Below are positions 1 to 9,987 of a DNA stretch of 64,000 nt, one piece after another. This DNA comes from Bacteroidales bacterium (lineage in GTDB: Bacteria; Bacteroidota; Bacteroidia; Bacteroidales; Muribaculaceae). The stretch spans positions 1-64,000 of the forward strand of contig SFGS01000001.1 in NCBI GenBank assembly GCA_004557565.1, written 5' to 3'. Every line of letters begins with the position of its first letter. Position 1 is the first letter of the stretch. The notes under the pieces were generated by a model. The model saw nothing but the letters and a program-made list of their open reading frames with translations, was not told the DNA's origin and did not search any database. Position numbers and translations under genes: made by a program.

Positions 1-3
1 TCC

Positions 4-28
4 AAGGCTGTTTTTTATGTTTTTGTTT
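4..28. repeat. Copy of a dispersed repeat end
   Basis: These 25 bases match 29024-29048 and, inverted, 28480-28505, where they form the outer ends of a large inverted-repeat element. The rest of this copy would lie left of the window. The shared core reads AAGGCTGTTTTTTATGTTTT. Confidence 0.6.
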
Positions 29-141
29 TTGATTCCATTCACAATTCGGCAACATTCCATAATTTATCCCCAGGAATGTTCCACTGAGCTGTTGTTACTT
101 TAATCAACTGTGTTTTTTTCTTATCGGGGATTATATAAGTG

Positions 142-173
142 AAAGAGCCAAGCTTTGGGGCTTGGCTCTTTTT
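142..173 (-). terminator. Terminator of the galK/nucleotidyltransferase operon
   Basis: Twelve-base arms (142-153 and 160-171) form a perfect hairpin with a six-base loop. It lies 38 bases past the stop of the nucleotidyltransferase gene. T-rich DNA lies on the plus side, so it may also stop transcription arriving from the left. Confidence 0.7.
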
Positions 174-210
174 GGGGTGCCTTAATCTTTTGGATTTGGG
201 CAAATTTGGA

Positions 211-1119
211 TTAGAACATTTTTTCTGGGTAAACACCAGTTGCGTGGAGTTCAGCGAACTTATCAACCACACCTTGACGGTCTTGGCTGTAAGTTACACC
301 AAACCATTTTGATTCGGTAGTGAGCACCTTAACAGATGCTTTGCCTTGCTTAACCAGTTCGTTGATAAGCGTAGGAATGAAGAACTCGCTCTTTGGCTTA
401 TCGATGTTTTCTTTGAGGAATTTCACGAAATACTCTTCGCTGTACTTGAAGTAGTCGGGAGTGAAACCCCAGAAGTTCATCGACACAGGAGTGTCAGGAG
501 CAATAACTTGTTCCACACCGTTTTCGTCGGTGAAAGAGATTTTGTGTTCAGCGTTGTAGCCGATGCTTGTGCGCTCAACTACGCCAGTGAGATAGTCGCC
601 CTCTTTCTCGCAAACGCCACGAGACACAGTGCCGCTTTCGCTCAAAGTGTTGCCCACCTTGAAGCCTACCATTGAATATTTGTTGGTAGAGCCTTCTTCA
701 AGGCTTGACAATTCCTTTGCCATTACCTCGAAGCTGTTACGGCCATAGTAGTCGTCGCTGTTGATGATGGCGAAAGGTTCGTTGATCACGTTCTTGCCCA
801 TCATCAAAGCGTGGTTAGTACCCCAAGGCTTTGTGCGTTCGGCTGGGCAAGTAAAACCTTCTGGAAGGTCGTTGATTGATTGGAACACCACTTCTGTAGG
901 AATATGGTTTTCGTATTTCGACAAGATTTTGGTGCGGAAATCCTCTTCAAAATCTTTGCGGATAACGAATACTACCTTACCAAAGCCACTTTGGATAGCG
1001 TCGTAGATAGAGTAGTCCATAATAGTTTCCCCGTGAGGTCCAAGACCGTCGAGCTGTTTCAAACCGCCATATCGGCTTCCCATGCCGGCGGCGAGAACAA
1101 ATAAAGTTGGTTTTGACAT
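211..1119 (-). CDS. Sugar-phosphate nucleotidyltransferase family protein
   Basis: 302 residues. The N-terminus LAAGMGSRYGGLKQ is the glycine-rich nucleotide-binding loop of NDP-sugar pyrophosphorylases, in a variant form (GMGSRYGG in place of GxGxRxxP). NSDDYYG near residue 120 fits the metal-binding Asp region. Enzymes of this fold transfer a nucleotide from NTP to a sugar phosphate; the substrate cannot be read from sequence. It follows galK by 45 bases on the same strand and ends at a strong terminator. The context suggests sugar-1-phosphate activation linked to galactose use, but that is inference. Start is the first ATG, MSKPTLFVL. Confidence 0.85.
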   Translation of the reverse strand: MSKPTLFVLAAGMGSRYGGLKQLDGLGPHGETIMDYSIYDAIQSGFGKVVFVIRKDFEEDFRTKILSKYENHIPTEVVFQSINDLPEGFTCPAERTKPWGTNHALMMGKNVINEPFAIINSDDYYGRNSFEVMAKELSSLEEGSTNKYSMVGFKVGNTLSESGTVSRGVCEKEGDYLTGVVERTSIGYNAEHKISFTDENGVEQVIAPDTPVSMNFWGFTPDYFKYSEEYFVKFLKENIDKPKSEFFIPTLINELVKQGKASVKVLTTESKWFGVTYSQDRQGVVDKFAELHATGVYPEKMF

Positions 1120-1164
1120 AATTTGTTAGATGTATTTATAAAGTTGATTTTAGAAAAAGTTCAA

Positions 1165-2301
1165 TTATTCCACTTTGTGTGCACCGTCGCTAATCACCAC
1201 GTCGATGATGATAGGCTCAATGCCATATTTTTCGTTGAATTTTGTTTTTGCAGTTTGCACAAATGTGTCGTAAAGATCCTCTTTCACGAGGTTGATGGTG
1301 CAACCGCCGAAGCCACCACCCATGATGCGTGAACCAGTCACGCCACATTCCTTAGCCACATCGTTGAGGAAGTCGAGTTCTTCGCAGCTCACTTCGTAGT
1401 CTTTAGAAAGACCGTGGTGGGTTTCGTACATGCGCTGTCCTACGGTTTCGTAGTCGCCTTTCTCAAGAGCTTCGCACACGTCGAGCACACGTTGCTTTTC
1501 GCCAATCACATACACGGCACGCTTGTAATCCTCGTCGCTGATTTGAGCCTTCGCTGCTTCAAGCATCGACATGTCGGCATCGCGAAGAGTTTCCACACCG
1601 AGGGTTTTCGCCACGCGCTCGCATGATTCGCGGCGCTTGTTGTAGGGCGAATCCACGAGTTCGTGCTTCACTTGTGAATTTACGAGCACCAATTTATAAC
1701 CCACAGGCTTGAATGGAAAATACTTAAATTCAAGTGAGCGGCAGTCAAGACGCATCAAGCAGTCTTTTTTGCCGAACACGGAAGCGAATTGGTCCATGAT
1801 GCCACAGTTCACACCGCAATAGTTGTGCTCGGTGGATTGTCCAATCAGCGCAAGTTCAAAAATACTAATCTTGTTGTCGTTAAACAAGTCGTTGAGCGCA
1901 TAAGCGAAGCAAGATTCGAGCGCTGCTGATGACGATAAACCTGCTCCGAGAGGCACATCGCCAGCAAACACTGCGTCGAAGCCTTTCACCTCGAAACCGC
2001 GTTTTATCACTTCACGGCACACGCCAAACACATAGCAAGCCCATTGCTCGGCAGGTTTGTCTTCTTCCCTTAAGCCAAATTCTGTGTATTGGTTCATGTC
2101 AACGGAATACAATCGCACTTTGTCGGTGCCATTGATATTAATCGCTGTCATGATATATTTGTCGATTGCTCCAGGAAAAACGAAGCCACCATTATAATCA
2201 GTGTGCTCACCAATCAAATTGATGCGACCGGCTGACGCATAGAAGACTGGATTGCTCGAAAAGCGCTCGATGAACGCTGTTCTAAGTTTATCTTTCATCA
2301 T
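1165..2301 (-). CDS. galK: Galactokinase
   Basis: 378 residues, normal for the family. It phosphorylates galactose to galactose-1-phosphate with ATP in the Leloir pathway. Visible motifs are the galactokinase signature GRINLIGEHTDYNGG (residues 25-39), the GHMP ATP-binding loop PLGAGLSSSAALE near residue 120, and the C-terminal GHMP motif GGGFGGCTI. Two ATGs open the frame (MMKDKL) and either could be used. It sits between trxA and a sugar nucleotidyltransferase. The 115-base gap to trxA allows a promoter of its own, but no clean TAnnTTTG box was found there. Confidence 0.96.
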   Translation of the reverse strand: MMKDKLRTAFIERFSSNPVFYASAGRINLIGEHTDYNGGFVFPGAIDKYIMTAININGTDKVRLYSVDMNQYTEFGLREEDKPAEQWACYVFGVCREVIKRGFEVKGFDAVFAGDVPLGAGLSSSAALESCFAYALNDLFNDNKISIFELALIGQSTEHNYCGVNCGIMDQFASVFGKKDCLMRLDCRSLEFKYFPFKPVGYKLVLVNSQVKHELVDSPYNKRRESCERVAKTLGVETLRDADMSMLEAAKAQISDEDYKRAVYVIGEKQRVLDVCEALEKGDYETVGQRMYETHHGLSKDYEVSCEELDFLNDVAKECGVTGSRIMGGGFGGCTINLVKEDLYDTFVQTAKTKFNEKYGIEPIIIDVVISDGAHKVE

Positions 2302-2416
2302 TTTTAGTATTTTGAAGGTCGTTATAAAAATTCAACTTACGAATTTACAATTTTTTTTACTTTTGTACTAATTTTTTGGAAAAATTTGTCGAAATGTTCA
2401 GCAAAATTGTCTGAAA

Positions 2417-2737
2417 TTAGCCGTTAATCAATTCCTCAATCTTTTGTGCGAGGGCTTCTTTGGTGGAAGAACCCACATGGCGGTTTTTCAATTCACCGTC
2501 TTTGAAAAAGAGGATTGTAGGAATGCTGCGGATTGAGAAATCTACAGGAAGGTCTTCACCTTCATCAACATCGTATTTGCCGATGAGAACTTTTCCCTCA
2601 TATTCAGTTGCCAACTCATCTACAATGGGAGCGATGTGCTTGCAAGGTCCACACCATTCTGCCCAAAAGTCAATCACTACAGGTTGCCCTGATTCTATCG
2701 CTTGCTTAGCGTTTTCGTCGTTAAATGTATAAGCCAT
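2417..2737 (-). CDS. trxA: Thioredoxin
   Basis: 106 residues, a single thioredoxin domain. The redox-active site WCGPC is at residues 28-32 (FWAEWCGPCKHIAP), with the conserved cis-proline region SIRSIPTILFF near residue 70. No signal peptide, so it is a cytoplasmic disulfide reductant. It lies 39 bases downstream of dnaE and is probably cotranscribed with it. Confidence 0.96.
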   Translation of the reverse strand: MAYTFNDENAKQAIESGQPVVIDFWAEWCGPCKHIAPIVDELATEYEGKVLIGKYDVDEGEDLPVDFSIRSIPTILFFKDGELKNRHVGSSTKEALAQKIEELING

Positions 2738-2776
2738 ATTTGTTTGTTTTTTTTATGTTGTTTGTTTGTCGTTATT

Positions 2777-5700
2777 TTAATTGATGCTAAATTCCATTTC
2801 CATACTTTCAAGTTTTTTCAGCACCTGCTTGTTGATAGGAATCTTATATTGTGAGCGCATGTCCACATAGTGCTTCCTGTCGTCGGTAAAGATACGGAAG
2901 TTGAGGTTGCAACGGTTTTCCGTTGATTCAGTCATCGTTTCTTTCAGTGGCGAGAGGTCGGCAAACCTATCTTCTGGCACTTGAATAGTGAGGTTGGATA
3001 GCAGTTTGCCTTTCACTTCGTCGAGCGGAGTGATGCTCGCTATATTGAAACTGATACGATCGTTGAAGCGCCCCTTTCGGAACACGCCCTTCACCATAAT
3101 GGCGAGACCCTTGATGCCGAATTTGTTGTATTCTATATAGTTGTTGCCAAAGAGCATCAAATCGTATTTTCCGGTGTAGTCCTCAATCACAATTTTGCCG
3201 TATTTATTTCCCGAACGCGCCTCTTTTTCCTCGTATGAAGTAATCAGTCCTCCGAAGGTCACCTCTTGGTCGAGTTCGCTTGCCTTCTTCTCCATGTCCG
3301 CAAGTTTGGTGTTGCAGCCGTAGGTGAGTTCAAGATAGAATTGGTCTAATGGGTGAGCAGAAAGGTAGATGCCCACCAGTTCCTTCTCTTGATTCAGACG
3401 GAAGAGGTCGCTCCACTTTTCGGGGGTTGGGATTTCGGGCTTGGCAATTTTAATTTCATCAGAGTCGGGGAATATTGATTCTTTCGCTTCTAATTTCGCC
3501 TTGCGGTAATTTTGCGCATAGCGAATCAGCACATCGGAGAATCGCTGTCCTTTGTCGTTTTCGTGGAAATATGCTTCACGACTCACGTTCGTGAAACAGT
3601 CCAATGCACCTGCAAGGGCGAAACATTCAAGTGCCTTGCGGTTGAACGACTTCAGGTCATCAATACGCTCAAGCAAATCGAAAATGGATGTGAACGGACC
3701 GTTGTCGGTGCGCTCTTTGATAACGGCTTCAACGGCTGCGGTAGGCACACCCTTGATGGCGGCAAGACCGAAGCGAATCTCCCCTTTCTTGTTCGCACCG
3801 AAGTTGGCGAAACTCTCGTTGATGTCGGGACCAAGTGTGGCGATGCCCATCGACTTACATTCGTCCATCAACTTGGTGATTTCCTTGATGTCGTTTTTGC
3901 GTCGAGTCATAATCGCTGCCATAAATTCGGCAGGATAATGAGCCTTCATGTAGCCAGTTTGGTAAGCAACCCATGAATAGCAAGTGGCATGAGATTTGTT
4001 GAACGCATAGGAAGCAAACTTTTCCCAGTCGGACCAAATCTTCTCCAAAATATCGGGGTCGTGACCATTTGCCTTGCCTTGCTCAATGAACTTAGGCTTC
4101 ATTTGGTCAACGATGTCTTTCTTCTTCTTACCCATCGCCTTACGCAAAGCATCACTCTCGCCACGGGTGAAGTTTGCCAACAGACGCGACAGGAGCATCA
4201 CCTGTTCTTGATACACGGTGATACCGTAGGTGTCCTTCAGATATTTCTCCATGATAGGAATATCATAGGTGATGAGCGAAGGATTATGTTTACGCTTGAT
4301 GAAGTCGGGAATGTAGTCCATTGGACCTGGACGATACAGCGCGTTCATGGCAATCAAGTCCTCAAACACGGTTGGGTGAAGTTCGCGCAAGTATTTCTGC
4401 ATACCAGCCGATTCAAACTGGAATGTACCCACGGTTTGTCCTCTTTGGTAGAGTTGATATGTGAGTTCGTCGTCGATAGGAATGTTGTCGATGTCAATAT
4501 CAATGCCTCTTGAAAGCTTCACATTCTTCACCGCCTCCTTCAATTCCGACAGCGTTTTCAATCCCAAGAAGTCCATCTTAATCAGACCAGTGGATTCAAT
4601 CACATGACCGTCGTATTGGGTGAGCATGGTGCGCTCTTCCGGGAAATCGGGGTCGGCAGCAGTGGAAACAGGCACCCAGTCGCTAATAGGATTCGCACAA
4701 ATGATAAAGCCGCATGCGTGAATACCTGTGTTGCGAGTGGTGCCCTCAAGTTGGCGGGCGTATTTGATAGTGTCGCGCTCCACAGGGTCGCTCGACTGCT
4801 CTGCGTCTAATAGTTCTGGGGTGTATTTGATGGCGTTGCCAAGATTCATTTTCGCTCCATCGGGAAGACGGTCGGGAATGGCCTTACAAAGCGCATTGGC
4901 TTTCTCCAAAGGCAATTTCTTCACGCGAGCCACGTCTTTGATAGAGTTCTTGGTCGCCATTGCGCCGTAAGTGATGATGTGGGCGCAATTCTCATGCCCG
5001 TATTTGTCCATCACCCACTTCAGTACCCATTTGCGACCATCGTCATCGAAGTCGGTATCAATATCAGGGAGATTGACACGGTCGGGGTTCAAGAAACGCT
5101 CAAACAGCAAGTCGTACTTCAATGGGTCGATTCGGGTGATGCCCAAGCAATATGCCACGGTAGAACCTGCCGCAGAACCACGGCCAGGACCTACAATCAC
5201 GCCCAATTCTTTACGGGCAGCGTCGATGAAGTCCGACACGATAAGGAAGTAACCAGGGAAACCCATGGTTTTCATCACATGGAGTTCGAAATCAACCTGC
5301 TCCAGCACGTGTTCGGGAATAGGGTCGCCATAAAGGCGTTTCGCACCATCGTAAGCCAGTTTTTTAAGATATTCAGCCTCGAATTTGATGCGATAAACCT
5401 TGTCGAATCCACCAAGCGATTCAATCTTTTTCATGCCTTCCTCGCGAGGCAGTGTGTTGTTGCCTTTCTCGTCGGAAGAAAACTCCTTCAGCAGGTCTTC
5501 CTCGGAGTACTTTTTCCTGATGTCGTCTTCGGTGCCAAAGTCGGCAGGAATCGGGAAGTTAGGCATGATAGGTCCGTGCTCAATGCTATAGACCTCTACT
5601 TTGTCTAATATTTCAAGGGTGTTCGACAGCGCTTCTGGCACATCGTGAAACACCTCGTTCATTTCCGCTTGCGATTTGAGATACTCCTCTTTGGTGTATC

Positions 5701-6460
5701 GCATACGGTTAGGGTCTTCGTAGTCGGCACCTGTACCGATGCAGAGCAATATGTCGTGCGCTTCGGCGTAGTCTCTTTTCTCGAAGTGAACATCGTTGGT
5801 GCAAATGAGTTTCACACCCTCTCGCTTTGCCATAGGAATGAGCACCTTGTTAACTTCTTCTTGAAGTTGGAAGGTCTCGCGGTTAGCAATCGCGCGTGGG
5901 TCTTTCACCTCGTGGCGTTGGAGTTCAAGGTAGAAGTCGTCGCCAAACACTTCGTGGTACCATCGGCACGCCTCTTCTGCTCCAGCAATATCACCAGCCA
6001 AAATCTTCTTAGGAATTTCGCCACCAATACATGCTGAGCATACGATAAGGTCTTCATGGTATTTCGCCAAATCCTCACGGTCGGTGCGGGCGCGGTAGTA
6101 GAAGCCATCTACCCATGCCCTACTCACAAGTTTGATGAGGTTTTTGTAACCGTTGTAATTTTTTGCCAGCACCACCAAGTGATAGTTGCCCTTGGTTTTT
6201 TCTTCTTTTTTGCCGTGAGCCACATACATTTCGCAACCAAGAATGGGCTTGAAAGGCTCAAGACCTTCTTTTTTACGAGATTTATTGACTTTCGCGCAGT
6301 AGTCTGAAAATTCTTTGACACCGTACATCACACCATGGTCGGTGAGTGCCATACCTTTCATGCCGTCGGCAATAGCCAGGTCGACGAGCGCCGGTATCTT
6401 CGACTTTCCGTCAAGAACAGAGAAATCACTGTGGACGTGTAAATGAACAAATGGATTCAT
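2777..6460 (-). CDS. dnaE: DNA polymerase III alpha subunit
   Basis: 1227 residues; the replicative polymerase, DnaE type rather than PolC. The PHP domain opens the protein (HLHVHSDFSVLDG at 6-18, TDHGVMYG at 40-47). The palm domain shows GPGRGSAAGS at 424-433 and the catalytic aspartates in PDIDTDF at 465-471. The C-terminus carries an OB-fold region (VTFGGLITSYEEKEARSG). No exonuclease domain is fused. First gene of a minus-strand run continuing into trxA and galK. Confidence 0.98.
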   Translation of the reverse strand: MNPFVHLHVHSDFSVLDGKSKIPALVDLAIADGMKGMALTDHGVMYGVKEFSDYCAKVNKSRKKEGLEPFKPILGCEMYVAHGKKEEKTKGNYHLVVLAKNYNGYKNLIKLVSRAWVDGFYYRARTDREDLAKYHEDLIVCSACIGGEIPKKILAGDIAGAEEACRWYHEVFGDDFYLELQRHEVKDPRAIANRETFQLQEEVNKVLIPMAKREGVKLICTNDVHFEKRDYAEAHDILLCIGTGADYEDPNRMRYTKEEYLKSQAEMNEVFHDVPEALSNTLEILDKVEVYSIEHGPIMPNFPIPADFGTEDDIRKKYSEEDLLKEFSSDEKGNNTLPREEGMKKIESLGGFDKVYRIKFEAEYLKKLAYDGAKRLYGDPIPEHVLEQVDFELHVMKTMGFPGYFLIVSDFIDAARKELGVIVGPGRGSAAGSTVAYCLGITRIDPLKYDLLFERFLNPDRVNLPDIDTDFDDDGRKWVLKWVMDKYGHENCAHIITYGAMATKNSIKDVARVKKLPLEKANALCKAIPDRLPDGAKMNLGNAIKYTPELLDAEQSSDPVERDTIKYARQLEGTTRNTGIHACGFIICANPISDWVPVSTAADPDFPEERTMLTQYDGHVIESTGLIKMDFLGLKTLSELKEAVKNVKLSRGIDIDIDNIPIDDELTYQLYQRGQTVGTFQFESAGMQKYLRELHPTVFEDLIAMNALYRPGPMDYIPDFIKRKHNPSLITYDIPIMEKYLKDTYGITVYQEQVMLLSRLLANFTRGESDALRKAMGKKKKDIVDQMKPKFIEQGKANGHDPDILEKIWSDWEKFASYAFNKSHATCYSWVAYQTGYMKAHYPAEFMAAIMTRRKNDIKEITKLMDECKSMGIATLGPDINESFANFGANKKGEIRFGLAAIKGVPTAAVEAVIKERTDNGPFTSIFDLLERIDDLKSFNRKALECFALAGALDCFTNVSREAYFHENDKGQRFSDVLIRYAQNYRKAKLEAKESIFPDSDEIKIAKPEIPTPEKWSDLFRLNQEKELVGIYLSAHPLDQFYLELTYGCNTKLADMEKKASELDQEVTFGGLITSYEEKEARSGNKYGKIVIEDYTGKYDLMLFGNNYIEYNKFGIKGLAIMVKGVFRKGRFNDRISFNIASITPLDEVKGKLLSNLTIQVPEDRFADLSPLKETMTESTENRCNLNFRIFTDDRKHYVDMRSQYKIPINKQVLKKLESMEMEFSIN

Positions 6461-6635
6461 ATAAGATTAAAATAATTTTTCTTTCAAAATTACTCATTAA
6501 ATACAACCTATTCAAAAAATAGAGCCATTAGTTGTTAACATTCGAGCCTCTTCCCTCGTTAAATATTGCTAATATGCAATTCGCAATTTGTGCCTTCTAT
6601 TTTTTTGCAGTTAATTTGAATAAAAAAATTGAGTT

Positions 6636-7724
6636 ATGAAAATAGCCGTTATTCTAATCCTTTTAGGGCAAGCATATATTTCGTGGCGCACTTTTAAGAT
6701 TCTTCCATTCCCTGTTTGGGGCAAGTGGGTGGTGGCGCTGTTGATGCTGATGGCGCTTGTGGCACTGATTCTGCGCTTTGTGCGACAATTCCAGGGCATG
6801 TCGAGCCTACTGCTTGACACGGTGTTATACGATGTGGGCACATCGTGGCTGGTGGTGCTGCTTTACTTGGTCTTGGCTTTTGCTGTGATGGATATAGGTG
6901 TGGCTACGCACTTGATTCCGAAGGGATTCAACCACCATTCGGCGAAGGCTTCGATGGTGGTGTTTGGTGCGGTGTTTGCTCTGATGGTTTACGGCTACGT
7001 TAATTATAATGCGAAGAGGCGGGTGGAACTGAACTTCACCACATCAAAATCGCTGCCCAAGCCTCTGAAATTGGTGCTGCTCAGCGATGTGCATTTGGGC
7101 TACCATATCGGAAAACAGGAGTTTGCGAAATGGGTGGATATGATTAATGCCGAGAATCCTGATTTGATACTGATAGCAGGTGATATTGTGGACATCAGCC
7201 TCTACCCTATCAGAAAACAGAGGTTTGAGGAAGAGTTCCACCGACTTAAAGTGCCTATTTATGCTTGCTATGGTAATCACGAATATTTCAGTAATATAGA
7301 CGAGGTGAAAAAGTTCTATGATTTGGCTGGAATACACCTATTGAAAGACTCTGCCGTGGAGGTGGCTGGAATCAATATTGTGGGGCGTGACGACCGAATG
7401 AATGGGCATAGAGCCACGCTGCACTCGCTGATGCAATCGGTGGACAAATCAAAGTTCACCCTGCTGCTCGACCACCAACCATTTCACCTTGAGCAAGCAG
7501 AGCGTGAAAAGGTGGATTTCCAGTTTAGCGGACATACCCATCAGGGGCAAGTGTTCCCGGTGAGTTTGATTACTGGAGCAATGTATGAGAAAGACCATGG
7601 TGCACACCAAAGAGGCAACACCCAATACTATATCAGTTCAGGCATTGGAATTTGGGGAGGAAAGTTCCGCATTGGCACAAATTCAGAATATGTGGTGGCG
7701 ACAATCAGTCCTGCCAAAAATTGA
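6636..7724 (+). CDS. Membrane-anchored metallophosphoesterase
   Basis: 362 residues. The N-terminal 130 residues hold about four hydrophobic segments, followed by a calcineurin-like phosphoesterase domain. Metal-binding motifs appear in order: SDVHLGY (about 149), AGDIVD (about 182), GNHEYF (about 210) and GHTHQGQ (about 295). The layout is like the YkuE/UDP-diacylglucosamine pyrophosphohydrolase-like group, but the substrate is unknown. Monocistronic, facing away from dnaE; hairpins follow the stop. Confidence 0.9.
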   Translation: MKIAVILILLGQAYISWRTFKILPFPVWGKWVVALLMLMALVALILRFVRQFQGMSSLLLDTVLYDVGTSWLVVLLYLVLAFAVMDIGVATHLIPKGFNHHSAKASMVVFGAVFALMVYGYVNYNAKRRVELNFTTSKSLPKPLKLVLLSDVHLGYHIGKQEFAKWVDMINAENPDLILIAGDIVDISLYPIRKQRFEEEFHRLKVPIYACYGNHEYFSNIDEVKKFYDLAGIHLLKDSAVEVAGINIVGRDDRMNGHRATLHSLMQSVDKSKFTLLLDHQPFHLEQAEREKVDFQFSGHTHQGQVFPVSLITGAMYEKDHGAHQRGNTQYYISSGIGIWGGKFRIGTNSEYVVATISPAKN

Positions 7725-7730
7725 AGTGAG

Positions 7731-7775
7731 CGGCAGGTTGTGAACTGCCGTTTATCCCAAATCTGCCGATTTGGG
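7731..7775. terminator. Two hairpins between convergent genes
   Basis: The first hairpin is CGGCAG/CTGCCG (7731-7736, 7745-7750). The second is CCCAAATC/GATTTGGG (7756-7763, 7768-7775), followed by TTTAT. They lie between the converging metallophosphoesterase and MBL hydrolase genes and could serve both strands. Confidence 0.55.
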
Positions 7776-7776
7776 T

Positions 7777-8415
7777 TTATACGAACGGATTGCCGAGTCG
7801 CTCATCTTCCACGGTTGTGGTTGGTCCGTGTCCGGGTGCCAAGATGGTTTCGCCGGGCAGCACGAATAGCCGTGATTTGATGCTCTCGGTCAGCGTGTGC
7901 ATATTGCCACCGGGCAGATCTGTGCGGCCCACGCTGTGCTGGAAAATGGTGTCGCCCACAAAGGCAACGTCCTCTTGTGGAATATAGTAAGTCAAGCCTC
8001 CTTCGGTGTGGCCGGGAGTGGCAAGCACTTGAATCTTGTCATTGCCAAGGGTGAGTTCGTCACCTTGCTTGAGGTCGTGGTCGATGGTGAGTGGCTGTGG
8101 CGAAATTCGCAAATGAAACATTGTGGCTTGACCTGTGAGCGATTGAGCCAGCATATCATCATTTTTCGATCCATACACTTGTGCGCCAAATTTTTCGGCA
8201 GTCCATCGCGCGGAGCAAGCGTGGTCTATGTGCGAGTGTGTCAGGAGCACATATTTCACGCTTAGATTCTCTTGCTTAACCACATCTTCCACCTCTTGAC
8301 GCTCGCTCTCGTCCATCATGCCGGGGTCGATGATTGCAGCCTCAAGTGTGGTTTCGTCCCAAATAATGTATATGTTTTCGCCGAAAAGTCGGGTGGTGAC
8401 AATGCTTGTTTTCAT
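7777..8415 (-). CDS. MBL-fold metallo-hydrolase (glyoxalase II-like)
   Basis: 212 residues. The metallo-beta-lactamase metal site is THSHIDHA near residue 60, followed by GHTEGG (about 136), FVGDTIF (about 154) and APGHGP (about 196). This is the short YcbL/glyoxalase II-like type of hydrolase, active on thioesters or related substrates. It starts 13 bases after the rsmG stop and is probably in an operon with rsmG and the lipoprotein upstream. Confidence 0.9.
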   Translation of the reverse strand: MKTSIVTTRLFGENIYIIWDETTLEAAIIDPGMMDESERQEVEDVVKQENLSVKYVLLTHSHIDHACSARWTAEKFGAQVYGSKNDDMLAQSLTGQATMFHLRISPQPLTIDHDLKQGDELTLGNDKIQVLATPGHTEGGLTYYIPQEDVAFVGDTIFQHSVGRTDLPGGNMHTLTESIKSRLFVLPGETILAPGHGPTTTVEDERLGNPFV

Positions 8416-8428
8416 TTCGCAGGAATGA

Positions 8429-9049
8429 TTATAAAGGTAAATAAACCACTTTTTTTGTATCGAAGAAAGGCTCTTTGAAATAACTTTTCAGTTCATCGAT
8501 GAGCACTTCGTCTTTAAACTTCTTAACCTCGTCCTTCAAATCGCCGCCTTTGAGGCAAATCAAGCCGTTTGGAATGGCATTGAAGTTGTCGGAAGAAATC
8601 AATCGGCGAACCAGCGGCACAATGTCAGCCAAGTCCATCACTGCCCTACTGACCACAAAATCGAATTTGCCTTTCACCTCCTTCACGTCGCCATGCTGGA
8701 TTGTGACATTTGTCAATCCAGCCTTTTCTGCCACGTCTTGAGCCACTTTCAACTTCTTTCCGATCCTGTCGACAAGGTGGAATTGCACTTCGGGATAGAA
8801 AACAGCCAACGGAATGGCCGGGAAGCCGCCACCTGTGCCTAAGTCAAGCACTTTAGTGCCGGGTTGGAAGTTTACGAATTTCACGATGCCTAACGAGTGG
8901 AGCAGGTGGTTCACCTCAAGGTTTTCAATGTCTTTGCGTGAAATCACATTGATTTTACTGTTCCATTCGGGGTATAATTCTTCAAGCAGTTGGAATTGCT
9001 GTTGTTGCTTTTCCGACAGTTGTGGAAAGTATTTTAAAATTGCGTTCAT
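8429..9049 (-). CDS. rsmG: 16S rRNA (guanine527-N7)-methyltransferase RsmG
   Basis: 206 residues. The SAM-binding motif VLDLGTGGGFPAIPLA and the following DRIGKKL are typical of RsmG/GidB, which methylates G527 of 16S rRNA. The N-terminus (FPQLSEKQQQQFQLLEEL) and WNSKINVISRKD also match the family. It lies 23 bases after the lipoprotein gene and 13 bases before the MBL hydrolase gene. Confidence 0.96.
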   Translation of the reverse strand: MNAILKYFPQLSEKQQQQFQLLEELYPEWNSKINVISRKDIENLEVNHLLHSLGIVKFVNFQPGTKVLDLGTGGGFPAIPLAVFYPEVQFHLVDRIGKKLKVAQDVAEKAGLTNVTIQHGDVKEVKGKFDFVVSRAVMDLADIVPLVRRLISSDNFNAIPNGLICLKGGDLKDEVKKFKDEVLIDELKSYFKEPFFDTKKVVYLPL

Positions 9050-9072
9050 TAATTCGGTTTAGAATCAGCCTC

Positions 9073-9897
9073 TTACAAAAGGGTGTTGATAATAGAATTT
9101 TCTTTCACATAGGGTGCCAACTCGGCAAATGGAATTAAGATGGTGGGCTCGGCATTGGCATCGACCGTCAGCTCTTGCGGCTTGTAACTCCACACGATTC
9201 CTTTGTCGTTGAAATAGAAGTTTGATGTGGCGGAGAGGTTGTAAATGTCGAAATAACCGATACTGTTCAGTTCTTCCTCGGTTTCCACCTTGTTTTGCTC
9301 CATCAGTTTGTTTTGCAGCAGTTGAGCTAGGTCGCTTGATGCTCCATCCACAAATTCGCCCATGTCCACCACGGCGCATTTCTCCATGTCGTAGTTGAAA
9401 TAACTGTGCACTACCGAAGCCACTGCGTCTTTCTTCACGGTTTCCTCAAAGCACATAGAGAGGATGCCGTTGCGATTAAACACAGGGTAAACTTTCACGT
9501 CGATTTGAATATTCGATGTGGCAAGTGCGTCGTCTTCTTCGTTGCTCTCGGTTTCGCTCGACACGTTTTCCGCCAGTCGGTTTGCCACCAGTTGCTTGAT
9601 AGCAGTGTCCACGTCAAGAGAGTCGCCGCCTTCAAGTGCGGTGGTGACAAAAAGTTTCACGAACTTATCGTCAATAGCCATTCCTTTATATGTGTCGGGA
9701 ATAGAGAGTTCGGTGTTCACACTCACTTTGCAAATTTCGCCATTGCTGCGCTTGAAAGAAGATGTGTCGGCGTCTTTTTTTGCGCTGAAGGTTATTGAAT
9801 CGCCACCAGATGATGCCCCATCGCCCTTTCCGCAACTTGCTACGGTGGCGAGTAAAAGCATACAGCCTAAAATTAATGGTATAGTTTTACGTATCAT
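9073..9897 (-). CDS. Lipoprotein, DUF3298/RsiV-like
   Basis: 274 residues. The signal peptide ends in a lipobox (LATVASC, Cys about 22), so it is probably a surface or periplasmic lipoprotein. The body contains SVNTELSIPDTYKGMA, VKVYPVFNRNGILSMCFEETVKK and, near the end, GIVWSYKPQEL with IPFAELAPYV, the pattern of DUF3298 proteins whose C-terminus ends in a predicted 'ELxPYL' segment. Function unknown. A -7 box (TATGTTTG on the minus strand, 9917-9924) lies just upstream. Probably the first gene of a three-gene operon. Confidence 0.8.
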   Translation of the reverse strand: MIRKTIPLILGCMLLLATVASCGKGDGASSGGDSITFSAKKDADTSSFKRSNGEICKVSVNTELSIPDTYKGMAIDDKFVKLFVTTALEGGDSLDVDTAIKQLVANRLAENVSSETESNEEDDALATSNIQIDVKVYPVFNRNGILSMCFEETVKKDAVASVVHSYFNYDMEKCAVVDMGEFVDGASSDLAQLLQNKLMEQNKVETEEELNSIGYFDIYNLSATSNFYFNDKGIVWSYKPQELTVDANAEPTILIPFAELAPYVKENSIINTLL

Positions 9898-9987
9898 AAG
9901 AAATCAGATTTAATTTCAAACATAAAATTACACAAAAAAAATCACATTACAACTGAAAATGGCAAAGAATATTTATATTTTTTGATT

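Noticed and set aside
39..272. 77-codon minus-strand frame at the left edge
   Set aside because: It runs across the terminator hairpin and into the nucleotidyltransferase gene in another frame, and its composition is unlike a protein.
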